Shown here: piece by piece, positions 12,448 through 19,498 of the stretch | How positions within the stretch are numbered: position 1 is the first letter of the stretch | How the letters are laid out: each line of letters begins with the position of its first letter | Source: Bacteroidota bacterium | GTDB taxonomy: Bacteria; Bacteroidota; Bacteroidia; Flavobacteriales; Flavobacteriaceae | Assembly (NCBI GenBank): GCA_022560715.1 | Contig: JADFSQ010000005.1 | Span: 1 to 19,498 of the forward strand | Length of the DNA stretch: 19,498 nt | Direction of reading: 5' to 3' | Position numbers and translations under genes: made by a program | The notes under the pieces: model-generated | The model's database searches: none | Told to the model about the DNA's origin: nothing | The model's input: only the letters and a program-made list of their open reading frames with translations

Positions 12448-14988
12448 CTAGAAAGGGTAATTAATACCAATGTTATAGACGGCATTACCAAAATTATAAT
12501 CGTTAAACCATCGATTCCGGTCTTTATAAGAAGGGTCGTAAGTTTTAAACCCTATATCAAAACGAAAAACAGCAAGGCCAAAGTCATAACGCAAACCAAA
12601 ACCAGAACCAACCGCAATATCTTTTAGAGAGCTAAACCCAGTAAATGTAGCATTGTCGTCTGAGACATCGTCAAGTACGTTCCAAATATTACCAGCATCT
12701 ATAAAAAATGCACCTTTTACATTTCCAAACAAATTATAACGATATTCTATATTAAAAGCCAATTTCATATTAGCTTCATTAAATTCGTTATTGCTATCGG
12801 AGCTTCCGGGACCTAAATCGTATACTGCCCAAGCTCTATTATCGTTGGTTCCTCCAGCAAAAAAACTTTTAGAAAAAGGGATATTACTTGAGTTACCATA
12901 AGGAATTGCAATTCCGAAAAAACTTCGCATTGCAAGTATATTGTTTCCTCCTAAACGCCAGTGTTTTATATAATCGAATTCAGTTTTAATATATTGTGAA
13001 TAGGAAACTCCAAATAACTCGTAGCGACCGTCATCGTTTTTTTTCAGGCCTAAAAGTCTTGATGTAGATGCAAGTACATTGCCAGCAAGCTCTATTTTTA
13101 TTTTAAAAATTGAAAAATCTTCATCGAACAAGCTCTCACGTTTATCTTTTGTGTAACTAAAACTTGTTGCGAAAATAAGATTGTTTTCTGTAAGTCTGTT
13201 TTTGCGTTCGCCTATATTATTTACGGTTTGGTAATCATCATCTTCAGGAACTAATAGAGTTTCTTCACCTAAAACTTCAGATGTAAAATTATCAGCACCA
13301 TTTGGGATGATTAAATTTCCAGAGTTATCCACATTAAGTGGGTTTTCGTTATACACTTGGGCAATATCGTTTAAGCTTTCATAAGAAGTTTGATAGACAT
13401 TAAAATAATTTTTCGGAGTAAGATTTCTTATATATTGAACATTGAAAGGATTAAAACTGTGGGTAACAGTTTTTGAAGGAGTCCAACGATAATTAAAAAT
13501 ACCATTAACGGTCTGTTTATCCAAACCAATGTTAGTTTGACTCGTGAATCCAAGGCTAATTCTTGTGCTGGGTGACATGAATTTAGGTATGATTTTTTCG
13601 GTTTTAAAAGGGAAAAAGAATCTGGGAATTGTTAGTTTTATATCGGCTCCTAATTCGTTAATATCAAAAAAAGGGTCTTCATTATTAGCTCCATCTTTTG
13701 AAGCAGCAATTGTGCCAATAGCAGAGGCTTCTAAAGTTTCAGCACCTCTAAAAATATTACGAATTATTAACGATGTACTAAACGAGAATCCAATTGATTG
13801 GATATTGCTTTGTGTAACATCAAAATTATAAACTAAAGCATATTTTTTGCGAGGTGTCAAATAAATGTTTGCAGTTAATGTCGTGTCATTTTCGTTTTCT
13901 TCATATATAATATTGGGATATTTAAAGGTCTTTAATTCACTTAAATAACGATAAGTCCTGGTTCGGTCTATATCTTTAAAAATGCTTCCTTTAGAGATAA
14001 ATACAGCATCTGTCAATGCTTTTGGGCGATACCTCATTTTGCCATAACTGTAAAGGTTATAACCATCAAAATATACAGAATCTTGTATGGTTTTATTTTT
14101 GCTTCCAAAATTATCATCGGTATAAATATTGACTTCTTTTATTTTGTAAATCTTAAAATCTACTAATGCAACAGAGTCTTCGTTTCTAATAATTCTATCT
14201 CCTATTTGAGTAAGATTATTTACTTTTTTACCGGTTCCTATGGTGTCAAGCTCAAATAAAATATAATCTTGAGTAAAATGATAAACTCCAGAATTTCTAA
14301 AGCTATTAGTTAACCGTTCTCGTTCTTTTGTAAAGTCATTTTCCTTGTATTGATTGCCTTTTTTAATAAATGTATTTTCGTTGCCTTTTTGGTATAGAGA
14401 ATCAATAATTGGCGAAGCAATATTAGTTGTAAGAGAGTCTAAAATATAGGGTTCACCGGTTTTAACATTGTAATCTATTGTAGCTCGTTGGTTATCATTC
14501 CTTGTTATTTTAGTAGTCGTTTTTACATCAAACCAACCATTTGCAAAATAATAGCCATCTAATTTATTTTTAGATTTCCGAGTTTTTATTGTGTCAACAA
14601 TTACTGGAGCTTCACCTGTTTTTCGCAGCCAATTGTTAAACCCGATAGATGAGGTTTTTAGTTGATCTAACTGTTTTTTAGATAATTTTTTTGTTAAGCG
14701 TTCTCTACGTTTGGACTTCTTATCTAACCAATCTTCAAACATCGAATCTCTGTTTTTGCGTGCTAAATTATAAATATGCAAACGCAGCGGGAAACCTAAT
14801 AATTTGCTGTTTCGATGTTGGGAGATGAGGTTGTTTATTTCCTCGGTTGTATTTTTTTTACCATTGACATAAGCCGAAGTTTGTGTTAATAAATGTTCGT
14901 TTTCTCCAACTCTTTTTATAACATTACAAGATGTGATAACCAATGTAATTAATATAAATAATGATATTTTTACCAGAGTTTGTTTCAA
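12448..14988 (-). CDS. tamL: BamA/TamA-family outer-membrane lipoprotein, TamL-type
   Basis: The 846-residue protein starts with a lipoprotein signal (hydrophobic residues 5-20, lipobox VITSC with Cys21). POTRA-like alpha/beta repeats fill about residues 25-380, and a C-terminal 16-strand-type barrel of the Omp85 superfamily follows, ending NAVYNIGINYPF with the terminal aromatic. Lipidated TamA homologues (TamL) are a Bacteroidota feature; they work with TamB in outer-membrane protein or lipid assembly. Barrel motifs include GGTNDNRAW (the L6-type region), RYDFGLAVFRFDIG and NIEYRYNLFG. The start codon is TTG, because TAG stands directly before it in frame and no ATG lies before the signal peptide. 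It is divergent from the RNA methyltransferase gene. Confidence 0.9.
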   Translation of the reverse strand: MKQTLVKISLFILITLVITSCNVIKRVGENEHLLTQTSAYVNGKKNTTEEINNLISQHRNSKLLGFPLRLHIYNLARKNRDSMFEDWLDKKSKRRERLTKKLSKKQLDQLKTSSIGFNNWLRKTGEAPVIVDTIKTRKSKNKLDGYYFANGWFDVKTTTKITRNDNQRATIDYNVKTGEPYILDSLTTNIASPIIDSLYQKGNENTFIKKGNQYKENDFTKERERLTNSFRNSGVYHFTQDYILFELDTIGTGKKVNNLTQIGDRIIRNEDSVALVDFKIYKIKEVNIYTDDNFGSKNKTIQDSVYFDGYNLYSYGKMRYRPKALTDAVFISKGSIFKDIDRTRTYRYLSELKTFKYPNIIYEENENDTTLTANIYLTPRKKYALVYNFDVTQSNIQSIGFSFSTSLIIRNIFRGAETLEASAIGTIAASKDGANNEDPFFDINELGADIKLTIPRFFFPFKTEKIIPKFMSPSTRISLGFTSQTNIGLDKQTVNGIFNYRWTPSKTVTHSFNPFNVQYIRNLTPKNYFNVYQTSYESLNDIAQVYNENPLNVDNSGNLIIPNGADNFTSEVLGEETLLVPEDDDYQTVNNIGERKNRLTENNLIFATSFSYTKDKRESLFDEDFSIFKIKIELAGNVLASTSRLLGLKKNDDGRYELFGVSYSQYIKTEFDYIKHWRLGGNNILAMRSFFGIAIPYGNSSNIPFSKSFFAGGTNDNRAWAVYDLGPGSSDSNNEFNEANMKLAFNIEYRYNLFGNVKGAFFIDAGNIWNVLDDVSDDNATFTGFSSLKDIAVGSGFGLRYDFGLAVFRFDIGFKTYDPSYKDRNRWFNDYNFGNAVYNIGINYPF

Positions 14989-15111
14989 CTAAAAAAAATA
15001 AGTTTAGATTTATAAATTATAACACCTAATTATAGGTTCAAAAATACATTATTTCCTCTGAAAAAAAAGATTAAAATAATTAAGTCGGAAGTAATATAAA
15101 TTTTGGTTTGT

Positions 15112-15843
15112 ATGTTGAGTAAAAATCAAATAAAACTAATAACGAGTTTAAAACAAAAAAAGTACCGTTTACAACATCAGCTATTTGTAGTTGAAGGTAA
15201 AAAGGCTATTCTTGAATTTTTAAATTCTAAATTACAGTTAAATCAACTCTTTACAACTACGTTAGAATTCGATGTTTCAGATGTTTTACAAACAACAATC
15301 ACACCAAATGAACTAAACGCTATAAGCTTTTTGAAGACACCAAATGTAGTATTAGCCGTATTTAAAATTTCAAAACCAAAGCCTATAGATTTTAGCAATC
15401 TTATTGTGGCATTAGACGATGTAAGAGATCCTGGAAATTTAGGAACAATTATTAGGTTGTGTGATTGGTTTGGAGTTAAAGATTTGATTTGCAATACAGA
15501 AACTGTTGACTGTTATAACCCAAAAGTAATACAAGCTACAATGGGTTCTATTACTCGAGTTAATGTGTCTTATTTAGATTTAGAGAGTTTCTTGTCTGCA
15601 CAAAAAGGCATGCAAAAATTTGGAGCTTTTATGAATGGCGAAACTGTTTATAATTTGAAGTTGCCTAACTCTGGAATTTTAGTATTAGGTAATGAAGCTA
15701 ACGGAATTTCCAAAGAGGTAGAATCTCAAATTACAGATCGGATTTCTATACCAAGATTTGGAGATATACAAGAGGCTGAAAGCTTAAATGTGGCAAGCGC
15801 AACTGCTATTTTGTTAAGTGAGTTTAAAAGAAGAGCTTTGTAA
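15112..15843 (+). CDS. SpoU/TrmH-family RNA 2'-O-methyltransferase
   Basis: The chosen ATG at 15112 gives 243 residues (MLSKNQIKLI); a TTG nine bases upstream is possible. The N-terminal part (1-90: KKYRLQHQLFVVEGKKAILE) is the SpoU substrate-binding domain, which resembles L30e. The C-terminal SPOUT domain shows the three motifs: ALDDVRDPGNLGTIIRLCDW (100-119) with Asn109 and Arg115, VLGNEANGIS (191-200), and ISIPRFGDIQEAESLNVASA (211-230). Members methylate ribose 2'-OH in rRNA or tRNA using SAM, with a knotted dimeric active site; the exact nucleotide cannot be told. Its TAA stop falls inside a repeat shared with the region after trkA. It is convergent with porT. Confidence 0.93.
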   Translation: MLSKNQIKLITSLKQKKYRLQHQLFVVEGKKAILEFLNSKLQLNQLFTTTLEFDVSDVLQTTITPNELNAISFLKTPNVVLAVFKISKPKPIDFSNLIVALDDVRDPGNLGTIIRLCDWFGVKDLICNTETVDCYNPKVIQATMGSITRVNVSYLDLESFLSAQKGMQKFGAFMNGETVYNLKLPNSGILVLGNEANGISKEVESQITDRISIPRFGDIQEAESLNVASATAILLSEFKRRAL

Positions 15844-15844
15844 C

Positions 15845-16006
15845 TATTTAGTGCTTAAAGTATGTTAAAGTTATAAGTACTTAAAGTTATTCAAATATGA
15901 AAAATCGAGGACAGATTATTGGATAAGCTCCAAAATTTAATTTTAGTTGAAAAGAATTCATTCACTTTAGTGCACTCTAAATACTTTTAACTTAAGGCAC
16001 TAAATA
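15845..16006. repeat. 162-bp element with 10-bp terminal inverted repeats between convergent genes
   Basis: TATTTAGTGC (15845-15854) is the exact reverse complement of GCACTAAATA (15997-16006). The ends lie 1 base from the methyltransferase stop codon and 1 base from the porT stop codon, so the element fills the whole gap. Beyond the 10-bp ends the arms stay similar (AAAGT, AGT, TAAAGT blocks). The first 60 bases, including the TAA of the stop codon (15841-15900), are 85% identical to 19086-19145. There is no T-run, but two convergent genes ending on it suggests a transcription-end or insulating role. Confidence 0.7.
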
Positions 16007-16007
16007 A

Positions 16008-16736
16008 TTACTGAAACGTAAAGTTGATAAATAAGCCTCTGGTTTTCATAGATTTAATATTACTTGTCCAAGGACTATTTGGATCTAAATCTTTTACCAA
16101 CTCATCATTTAACGCAAATACGCCACGAATGGAAGGTGTAAATTTAAAATTACTCAAATAAAAATCTATACCAAAACCCAGCTCATAAAAAAAGACGTTT
16201 GTTTTTGTTCTAAATTGTCCAACACTATTATCGTTGGGATTATCTTCATTACTTGATAAATTTAATGCGGTAGAAAAGCCACCCACAATAAAAGGTTTTA
16301 AGTTGCTAACACGCTTAGTAGATATTTTTAACAATAACGGAATATGTATATAAGTCGAGCGTACTTCTCGTATTAAATCATTCGGATTGAAACTCATACC
16401 TTGAAAAAAACTAGAAGGATAATTAAGCTCTCGGTTTGTTATAATTAGCCCTGGCTCTAATCTTAAATCTAAAAACTCGTTAATACGTAAGTTTCCTATT
16501 AAACCTACGTTAAAACCAACAGATTTTAATACTTGAATATCTCCGAGATTTTGATTGTAATCAAAATTAAAATCGTAGTTATTAAAGCCAAGAAAATAGC
16601 CCCATCTTAATAAATTATTATCTAATGATCCTTTTCCTCCATTTGCATCTTTTAAGATTTTTTCTTTACTAAACAATTGTGCCGAAACAGTTTGCAACGC
16701 AAATAAAAAAGATAGTATTACAAATAATTTTTTCAT
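16008..16736 (-). CDS. porT: PorT-family outer-membrane beta-barrel protein (type IX secretion)
   Basis: The 242-residue protein has a signal peptide (MKKLFVILSFLFALQTVSAQ, cleavage likely after Ala19) and beta-barrel strands with alternating hydrophobic residues, ending RGLFINFTFQ with the C-terminal aromatic typical of outer-membrane barrels. Family marks are GYFLGFNNYDF (46-56), LRLEPGLIITNRE and YIHIPLLLKISTKR. PorT (SprT in Flavobacterium) is required for the type IX secretion system, which exports adhesins, enzymes and gliding motility proteins; its exact mechanical role is not settled. The neighbour ubiE, 148 bases upstream, matches the common flavobacterial order as I recall it. A perfect 16-bp palindrome lies in that gap. 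Confidence 0.92.
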   Translation of the reverse strand: MKKLFVILSFLFALQTVSAQLFSKEKILKDANGGKGSLDNNLLRWGYFLGFNNYDFNFDYNQNLGDIQVLKSVGFNVGLIGNLRINEFLDLRLEPGLIITNRELNYPSSFFQGMSFNPNDLIREVRSTYIHIPLLLKISTKRVSNLKPFIVGGFSTALNLSSNEDNPNDNSVGQFRTKTNVFFYELGFGIDFYLSNFKFTPSIRGVFALNDELVKDLDPNSPWTSNIKSMKTRGLFINFTFQ

Positions 16737-16767
16737 ATGTTAATATCTATTGTTTTTCAAAGGTCAT

Positions 16768-16783
16768 CCCGATAGCTATCGGG
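16768..16783. repeat. Perfect palindrome CCCGATAGCTATCGGG between ubiE and porT
   Basis: This 16-bp palindrome (19 bases with flanking AT and A) is identical to the core of the terminator at 10021-10036. Here it has no flanking stem and no T-run, so it is an isolated copy of an interspersed palindrome. It lies about 32 bases before the porT start codon, in its leader. Confidence 0.75.
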
Positions 16784-16884
16784 ACTGTTCTCTGATAATC
16801 ATTTAACTCCGTTTTTATTATTTTAAAGGAGTCATTGAACTTACGTTTCTTTGGATGAGAAATGTTTATCATGCTCGCTTCATT

Positions 16885-17616
16885 CTAAAGTTTAGTTGCT
16901 TTATAAATTGTAGCTACACCAAATGTTTGTGGTAAAGCTTTCGCACTTGTAAACCCAGTTTCATGTAAAATATTGTTAAGAGCCTCTCCATAAGGAAAAA
17001 CAGATGCGGATTCGCATAAATAAGAATAGGCTACTTTATCTCTAGAAAATAGCTTACCAATTATAGGTAAAATACCTTTAGTGTAAAACTTATAACCTTG
17101 TTTAAAAGGTATTTTTGTTGGGATGGAAGTCTCTAAAATAACGAAAATCCCATTTGGCTTTAACACACGTAAAATTTCTGAAAGCCCTTTTTCTAAATTT
17201 TCAAAATTACGTATTCCAAAAGCAACAGTTATTGCATCGAATGAATTATCAGCAAAAGTTAGATTTTCAGAATCTCCAATTACCATTTCAATAGTGGTTT
17301 CTAATTTTTTTTTAGCAATCTTTTTACGACCAACATTTAACATACCTTCACTAATATCTAATCCAATAATTTTTGAGGCATTGGTTTTAGTAAGATTTAT
17401 AGCAAGATCACCTGTTCCTGTAGCAATATCAAGAATGGTTTCCGGATGGTATTTAGCAACAATATCAACAACTTTTTTTCTCCATTTTACATCTATGCCA
17501 AATGAAATTATTCTATTGAGGCTATCATATTCTTTAGAAATAGTATCAAACATCTTGGTGACTTGCTCTTTTTTGCTTAAATCACTATTTTTATATGGCT
17601 TTACTTTACTGGACAT
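16885..17616 (-). CDS. ubiE: Demethylmenaquinone methyltransferase
   Basis: The 243-residue SAM-dependent methyltransferase has the UbiE/MenG signatures: [25 protein letters not shown] (22-46), motif [13 protein letters not shown] (61-72) for [12 protein letters not shown] (85-93), [20 protein letters not shown] with the family-specific FGIRN, RVLKPNG, and a C-terminal GVATIYKA. It makes the last C-methylation that converts demethylmenaquinone to menaquinone; since Bacteroidota use menaquinone, menG is the functional name here. It starts at the ATG at 17614-17616 and runs divergently from trkA with a 102-base shared promoter region. porT follows 148 bases later and may be co-transcribed. Confidence 0.95.
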   Translation of the reverse strand: MSSKVKPYKNSDLSKKEQVTKMFDTISKEYDSLNRIISFGIDVKWRKKVVDIVAKYHPETILDIATGTGDLAINLTKTNASKIIGLDISEGMLNVGRKKIAKKKLETTIEMVIGDSENLTFADNSFDAITVAFGIRNFENLEKGLSEILRVLKPNGIFVILETSIPTKIPFKQGYKFYTKGILPIIGKLFSRDKVAYSYLCESASVFPYGEALNNILHETGFTSAKALPQTFGVATIYKATKL

Positions 17617-17685
17617 TACTATTTTTAATAGTCACTAATTTGATGCAAAGAAATACATTTCATATTCAAATCCCTAAAAATAAAG

Positions 17686-17693
17686 TATATTTG
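17686..17693 (+). promoter_or_regulatory. Candidate -7 element for trkA (TATATTTG)
   Basis: TATATTTG fits the Bacteroidota TAnnTTTG box exactly and lies 25 bases before the trkA ATG, the same distance as the rpe element from its gene. No clear TTG is seen at the -33 position, so the call rests on the -7 box and its placement. Confidence 0.45.
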
Positions 17694-17718
17694 CTATTCT
17701 TTATAATTAATATTACAG

Positions 17719-19068
17719 ATGAAGATTATTATTGCTGGCGCTGGAGAAGTCGGGTTTCATTTAGCAAAACTATTATCTTACGAATCTCAAGAAATAACTT
17801 TAATAGATACCAATAAGGAAAGTCTTAATTATGCCAATAATCGTTTAGACATTAAGGTTATTAAGGGAGACTCTACTTCAATTTCCAATTTAAAAGAAGC
17901 CAGAGTACATATATCAGATTTAGTAATAGCTGTTACTTCGTCTGAAACTGCAAACATTACAACCTGTGTTTTAGCAAAACAATTAGGTGCCAAAAAAACG
18001 ATTGCAAGAATTTCTAACACAGAGTTTATTGACCATAAAGAGGAACTCGGATTTATTAAATTTGGTATAGACGAATTAATTTCTCCAGAATCTTTAGCTG
18101 CTGCCGAAATTGAACTGTTATTAAATCAATCAGCTTTTGATGATACTTACGAGTTTGAAAATGGTGCTTTAACCATGCTGGGTTTAAACTTATCAAGAAC
18201 AGCTTTATTTGTTGGTAAATCGGTAAAAGATGCTGCAAAACTAATTCCCGAAATTCATTTTGTACCAATAGCAATCCAGCGATACGGAACTCAATACACT
18301 ATTATTCCACGAGGAGACACTGTTTTTAAAGAAGGAGATCATGTAGTTTTTGTAACTTCAAAAGGTGGAGATGAAGAACTATGCAAACTCACAGGAAAAA
18401 TTAAAACTCAAATCAAAGATGTAATGATTCTTGGTGGTGGGAGAATAGGCTTTAAAGCAGCTAAAAATTTAACTCATAGTAAGTTTAATATTAAGATTAT
18501 TGAAAAAAATAAGGATAGGGCTTTTGAGCTTGCCGATGAGTTACCTAATGCTTTAGTAATAAGAGGAGATGGTAGAAATGTAGATTTATTAGATGAAGAA
18601 AATATTAGTGATATGGACGCTTTTATTTCGGTAACGGGAAACTCCGAAACTAATATCATGTCCTGTCTAGTTGCCAAATCTAAAGGTGTTAGAAAAACGA
18701 TTGCATTAGTAGAAAATATGGATTATTTTGAATTATCTCATTCTATTGGTATCGATACGTTAATTAATAAAAAGCTTTTAGCCGCCAATAATATTTTTAG
18801 ATATATACGAAAAGGGGAAGTCGTTGCCATGACAAAACTTAACAATATGAATGCAGAACTGTTAGAATTTGTTGTGAAGCCAACTTCAAAAATATGCAAT
18901 AAAACAATTAGAGAATTAAACTTTCCACGCTCGGCCATAATTGGAGGCGTTATTCGTAATGGTAAGGGACTTATTGCTTTGGGAGGTTTTAAAGTTGAAG
19001 TTGGGGATAGAATTGTAGTTTGTAGTTTGCCTCGCTCTCTTAAGAAAGTAGAATCTCTTTTCGATTAA
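17719..19068 (+). CDS. trkA: Trk potassium uptake system peripheral protein TrkA
   Basis: The 449-residue protein has the classical duplicated layout: RCK_N 1 (1-120, IIAGAGEVGFHLAKLL), RCK_C 1 (about 140-225), RCK_N 2 (234-350, VMILGGGRIGFKAAKNL), RCK_C 2 (about 365-449). Each RCK_N has a Rossmann GxGxxG for NAD(H) or ATP binding and an acidic residue after the second strand (Asp30, Glu262). TrkA forms a cytoplasmic ring that gates the membrane subunit TrkH/TrkG and so controls K+ uptake. trkH often follows directly, but here at least 430 bases of non-coding repeat-bearing DNA follow. The start ATG at 17719 gives the expected MKIIIAGAG. Confidence 0.96.
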   Translation: MKIIIAGAGEVGFHLAKLLSYESQEITLIDTNKESLNYANNRLDIKVIKGDSTSISNLKEARVHISDLVIAVTSSETANITTCVLAKQLGAKKTIARISNTEFIDHKEELGFIKFGIDELISPESLAAAEIELLLNQSAFDDTYEFENGALTMLGLNLSRTALFVGKSVKDAAKLIPEIHFVPIAIQRYGTQYTIIPRGDTVFKEGDHVVFVTSKGGDEELCKLTGKIKTQIKDVMILGGGRIGFKAAKNLTHSKFNIKIIEKNKDRAFELADELPNALVIRGDGRNVDLLDEENISDMDAFISVTGNSETNIMSCLVAKSKGVRKTIALVENMDYFELSHSIGIDTLINKKLLAANNIFRYIRKGEVVAMTKLNNMNAELLEFVVKPTSKICNKTIRELNFPRSAIIGGVIRNGKGLIALGGFKVEVGDRIVVCSLPRSLKKVESLFD

Positions 19069-19085
19069 TTTGTAAAATGAAGCTG

Positions 19086-19185
19086 TAACTATTCAGTACT
19101 TAAAGTGCGCTAAAGTTAAAAGTACTTAAAGTTTTTCAGCTATGATATATATTAGCAAATTATATTGTTGCCAATCATACTGAAT
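19086..19185. repeat. Second copy of the methyltransferase/porT intergenic repeat
   Basis: 19086-19145 matches 15841-15900 at 51 of 60 positions without gaps, in the same orientation. Its outer ATTCAGTA (19091-19098) has a reverse complement TACTGAAT at 19178-19185, so this copy is also bounded by inverted ends, but only about 95 bp apart. The interior is not similar to the first copy. Confidence 0.7.
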
Positions 19186-19213
19186 CAAGTCCAGCACAAG
19201 ATGTTGAGTACAT

Positions 19214-19258
19214 GCCTTTTTTACTAAAAAAAATCTCAATTAGTTTCTAAAAGATTCT
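19214..19258. repeat. Direct repeat, copy 1
   Basis: The stretch beginning GCCTTTTTTACTAAAA and ending TAAAAGATTCT aligns with 19455-19498 with one gap and a handful of substitutions. The two copies lie about 240 bases apart in the same orientation and flank the hairpin at 19339-19371. Confidence 0.6.
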
Positions 19259-19338
19259 TGTTTTACTTGATTTAGTTAACTTTAAACAAAAATCGTAAAA
19301 TGATTTTAATTTGTTGTTTTTTAAAATAAATTGTTAAT

Positions 19339-19371
19339 AGACCTCACAGGTTTCAAAAACCTGTGAGGTCT
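19339..19371. terminator. Strong 15-bp hairpin downstream of trkA
   Basis: AGACCTCACAGGTTT (19339-19353) pairs perfectly with AAACCTGTGAGGTCT (19357-19371) around CAA. It is much more GC-rich than its surroundings. The following sequence on the plus strand is AATTAATCTTTT, a weak T-run, so it may end the trkA transcript about 270 bases after its stop. It also resembles a palindrome widely scattered in Bacteroidota genomes (from memory). Confidence 0.6.
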
Positions 19372-19454
19372 AATTAATCTTTTGATTATCAGTTACGTAA
19401 ATATATAGCGAGTAATGTTATTGATGTAATTTTAATTTTTTGTCATGTACTAAA

Positions 19455-19498
19455 GCCTTTTTCACTAAAAAAATCATAAATAGTTTATAAAAGACTCT
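19455..19498. repeat. Direct repeat, copy 2, reaching the window edge
   Basis: It begins GCCTTTTTCACTAAAA and ends TAAAAGACTCT at the last base of the window, so the true end of the repeat is not seen. See copy 1 at 19214-19258. Confidence 0.6.

Larger units (their letters stand above)
19069..19498. other. Repeat-bearing non-coding tail after trkA
   Basis: No recognisable gene lies in the last 430 bases. In order it holds a copy of the methyltransferase/porT repeat (19086-19145) ending at an inverted repeat partner (19178-19185), the first copy of a 45-base direct repeat (19214-19258), a strong 15-bp hairpin (19339-19371), and the second direct-repeat copy (19455-19498), which reaches the window edge. 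Confidence 0.7.

Noticed and set aside
15103..15111. TTG start for the RNA methyltransferase three codons upstream
   Set aside because: The ATG at 15112 gives a usual N-terminus for the family and is the stronger start codon.
17123..17638. 171-codon plus-strand open frame opposite ubiE
   Set aside because: It is antisense to the well-supported ubiE gene, low in recognisable motifs, and without a promoter of its own.

Overview
The window looks like a chromosomal segment from a Flavobacteriaceae-type member of the Bacteroidota. The evidence is strongly AT-rich DNA, a short primary sigma factor without region 1.1, several matches to the Bacteroidota -7 element TAnnTTTG, a type IX secretion gene (porT), a TamL-type lipoprotein of the BamA/TamA family, and many short intergenic palindromes. 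No rRNA, tRNA, CRISPR array, transposase or phage gene was seen.

Layout. Positions 1-3642 hold a minus-strand accessory cluster read from right to left: a TetR-type repressor, a DUF1348/NTF2-like protein, an AhpD-like carboxymuconolactone decarboxylase-family protein, a secreted alpha/beta hydrolase with an Asp nucleophile, an unrecognised 45-residue ORF, a 141-residue membrane protein and a zinc deaminase cut by the window edge. The 14-mer ACAGACAAGTCTGT occurs three times here: before tetR, before the DUF1348 gene, and inside the hydrolase gene. Positions 3748-8548 hold minus-strand housekeeping genes: rpe, rpoD, pnp and rpsO. Positions 8549-9083 are a gene-poor gap with a predicted rpsO promoter and long leader, followed by an orphan plus-strand lipoprotein (9084-9986). 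Positions 10049-14988 hold accD, fbaA and tamL on the minus strand. A SpoU-type RNA methyltransferase (15112-15843, plus) is divergent from tamL. porT and ubiE follow on the minus strand, and trkA (17719-19068, plus) is divergent from ubiE. The last 430 bases show repeats but no gene.

How the genes work together. The core genes cover transcription (rpoD), RNA turnover and translation (pnp, rpsO, the RNA methyltransferase), central carbon and lipid metabolism (rpe, fbaA, accD), menaquinone synthesis (ubiE), outer-membrane biogenesis and secretion (tamL, porT) and potassium uptake (trkA). The accessory cluster reads as a TetR-controlled stress or detoxification operon; its substrate is unknown.

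The most notable unexplained structure is intergenic. There are two long imperfect palindromes with the same core (7919-8161 and 12182-12351), a terminal-inverted-repeat element that fills the gap between two convergent genes and has a diverged copy after trkA, a seven-unit heptamer array directly before accD, and a roughly 110-bp structured element between accD and fbaA. Other points worth checking are AccD without zinc-finger cysteines, a forced UUG start on tamL, a Shine-Dalgarno site before rpoD, and the intragenic copy of the TetR operator.
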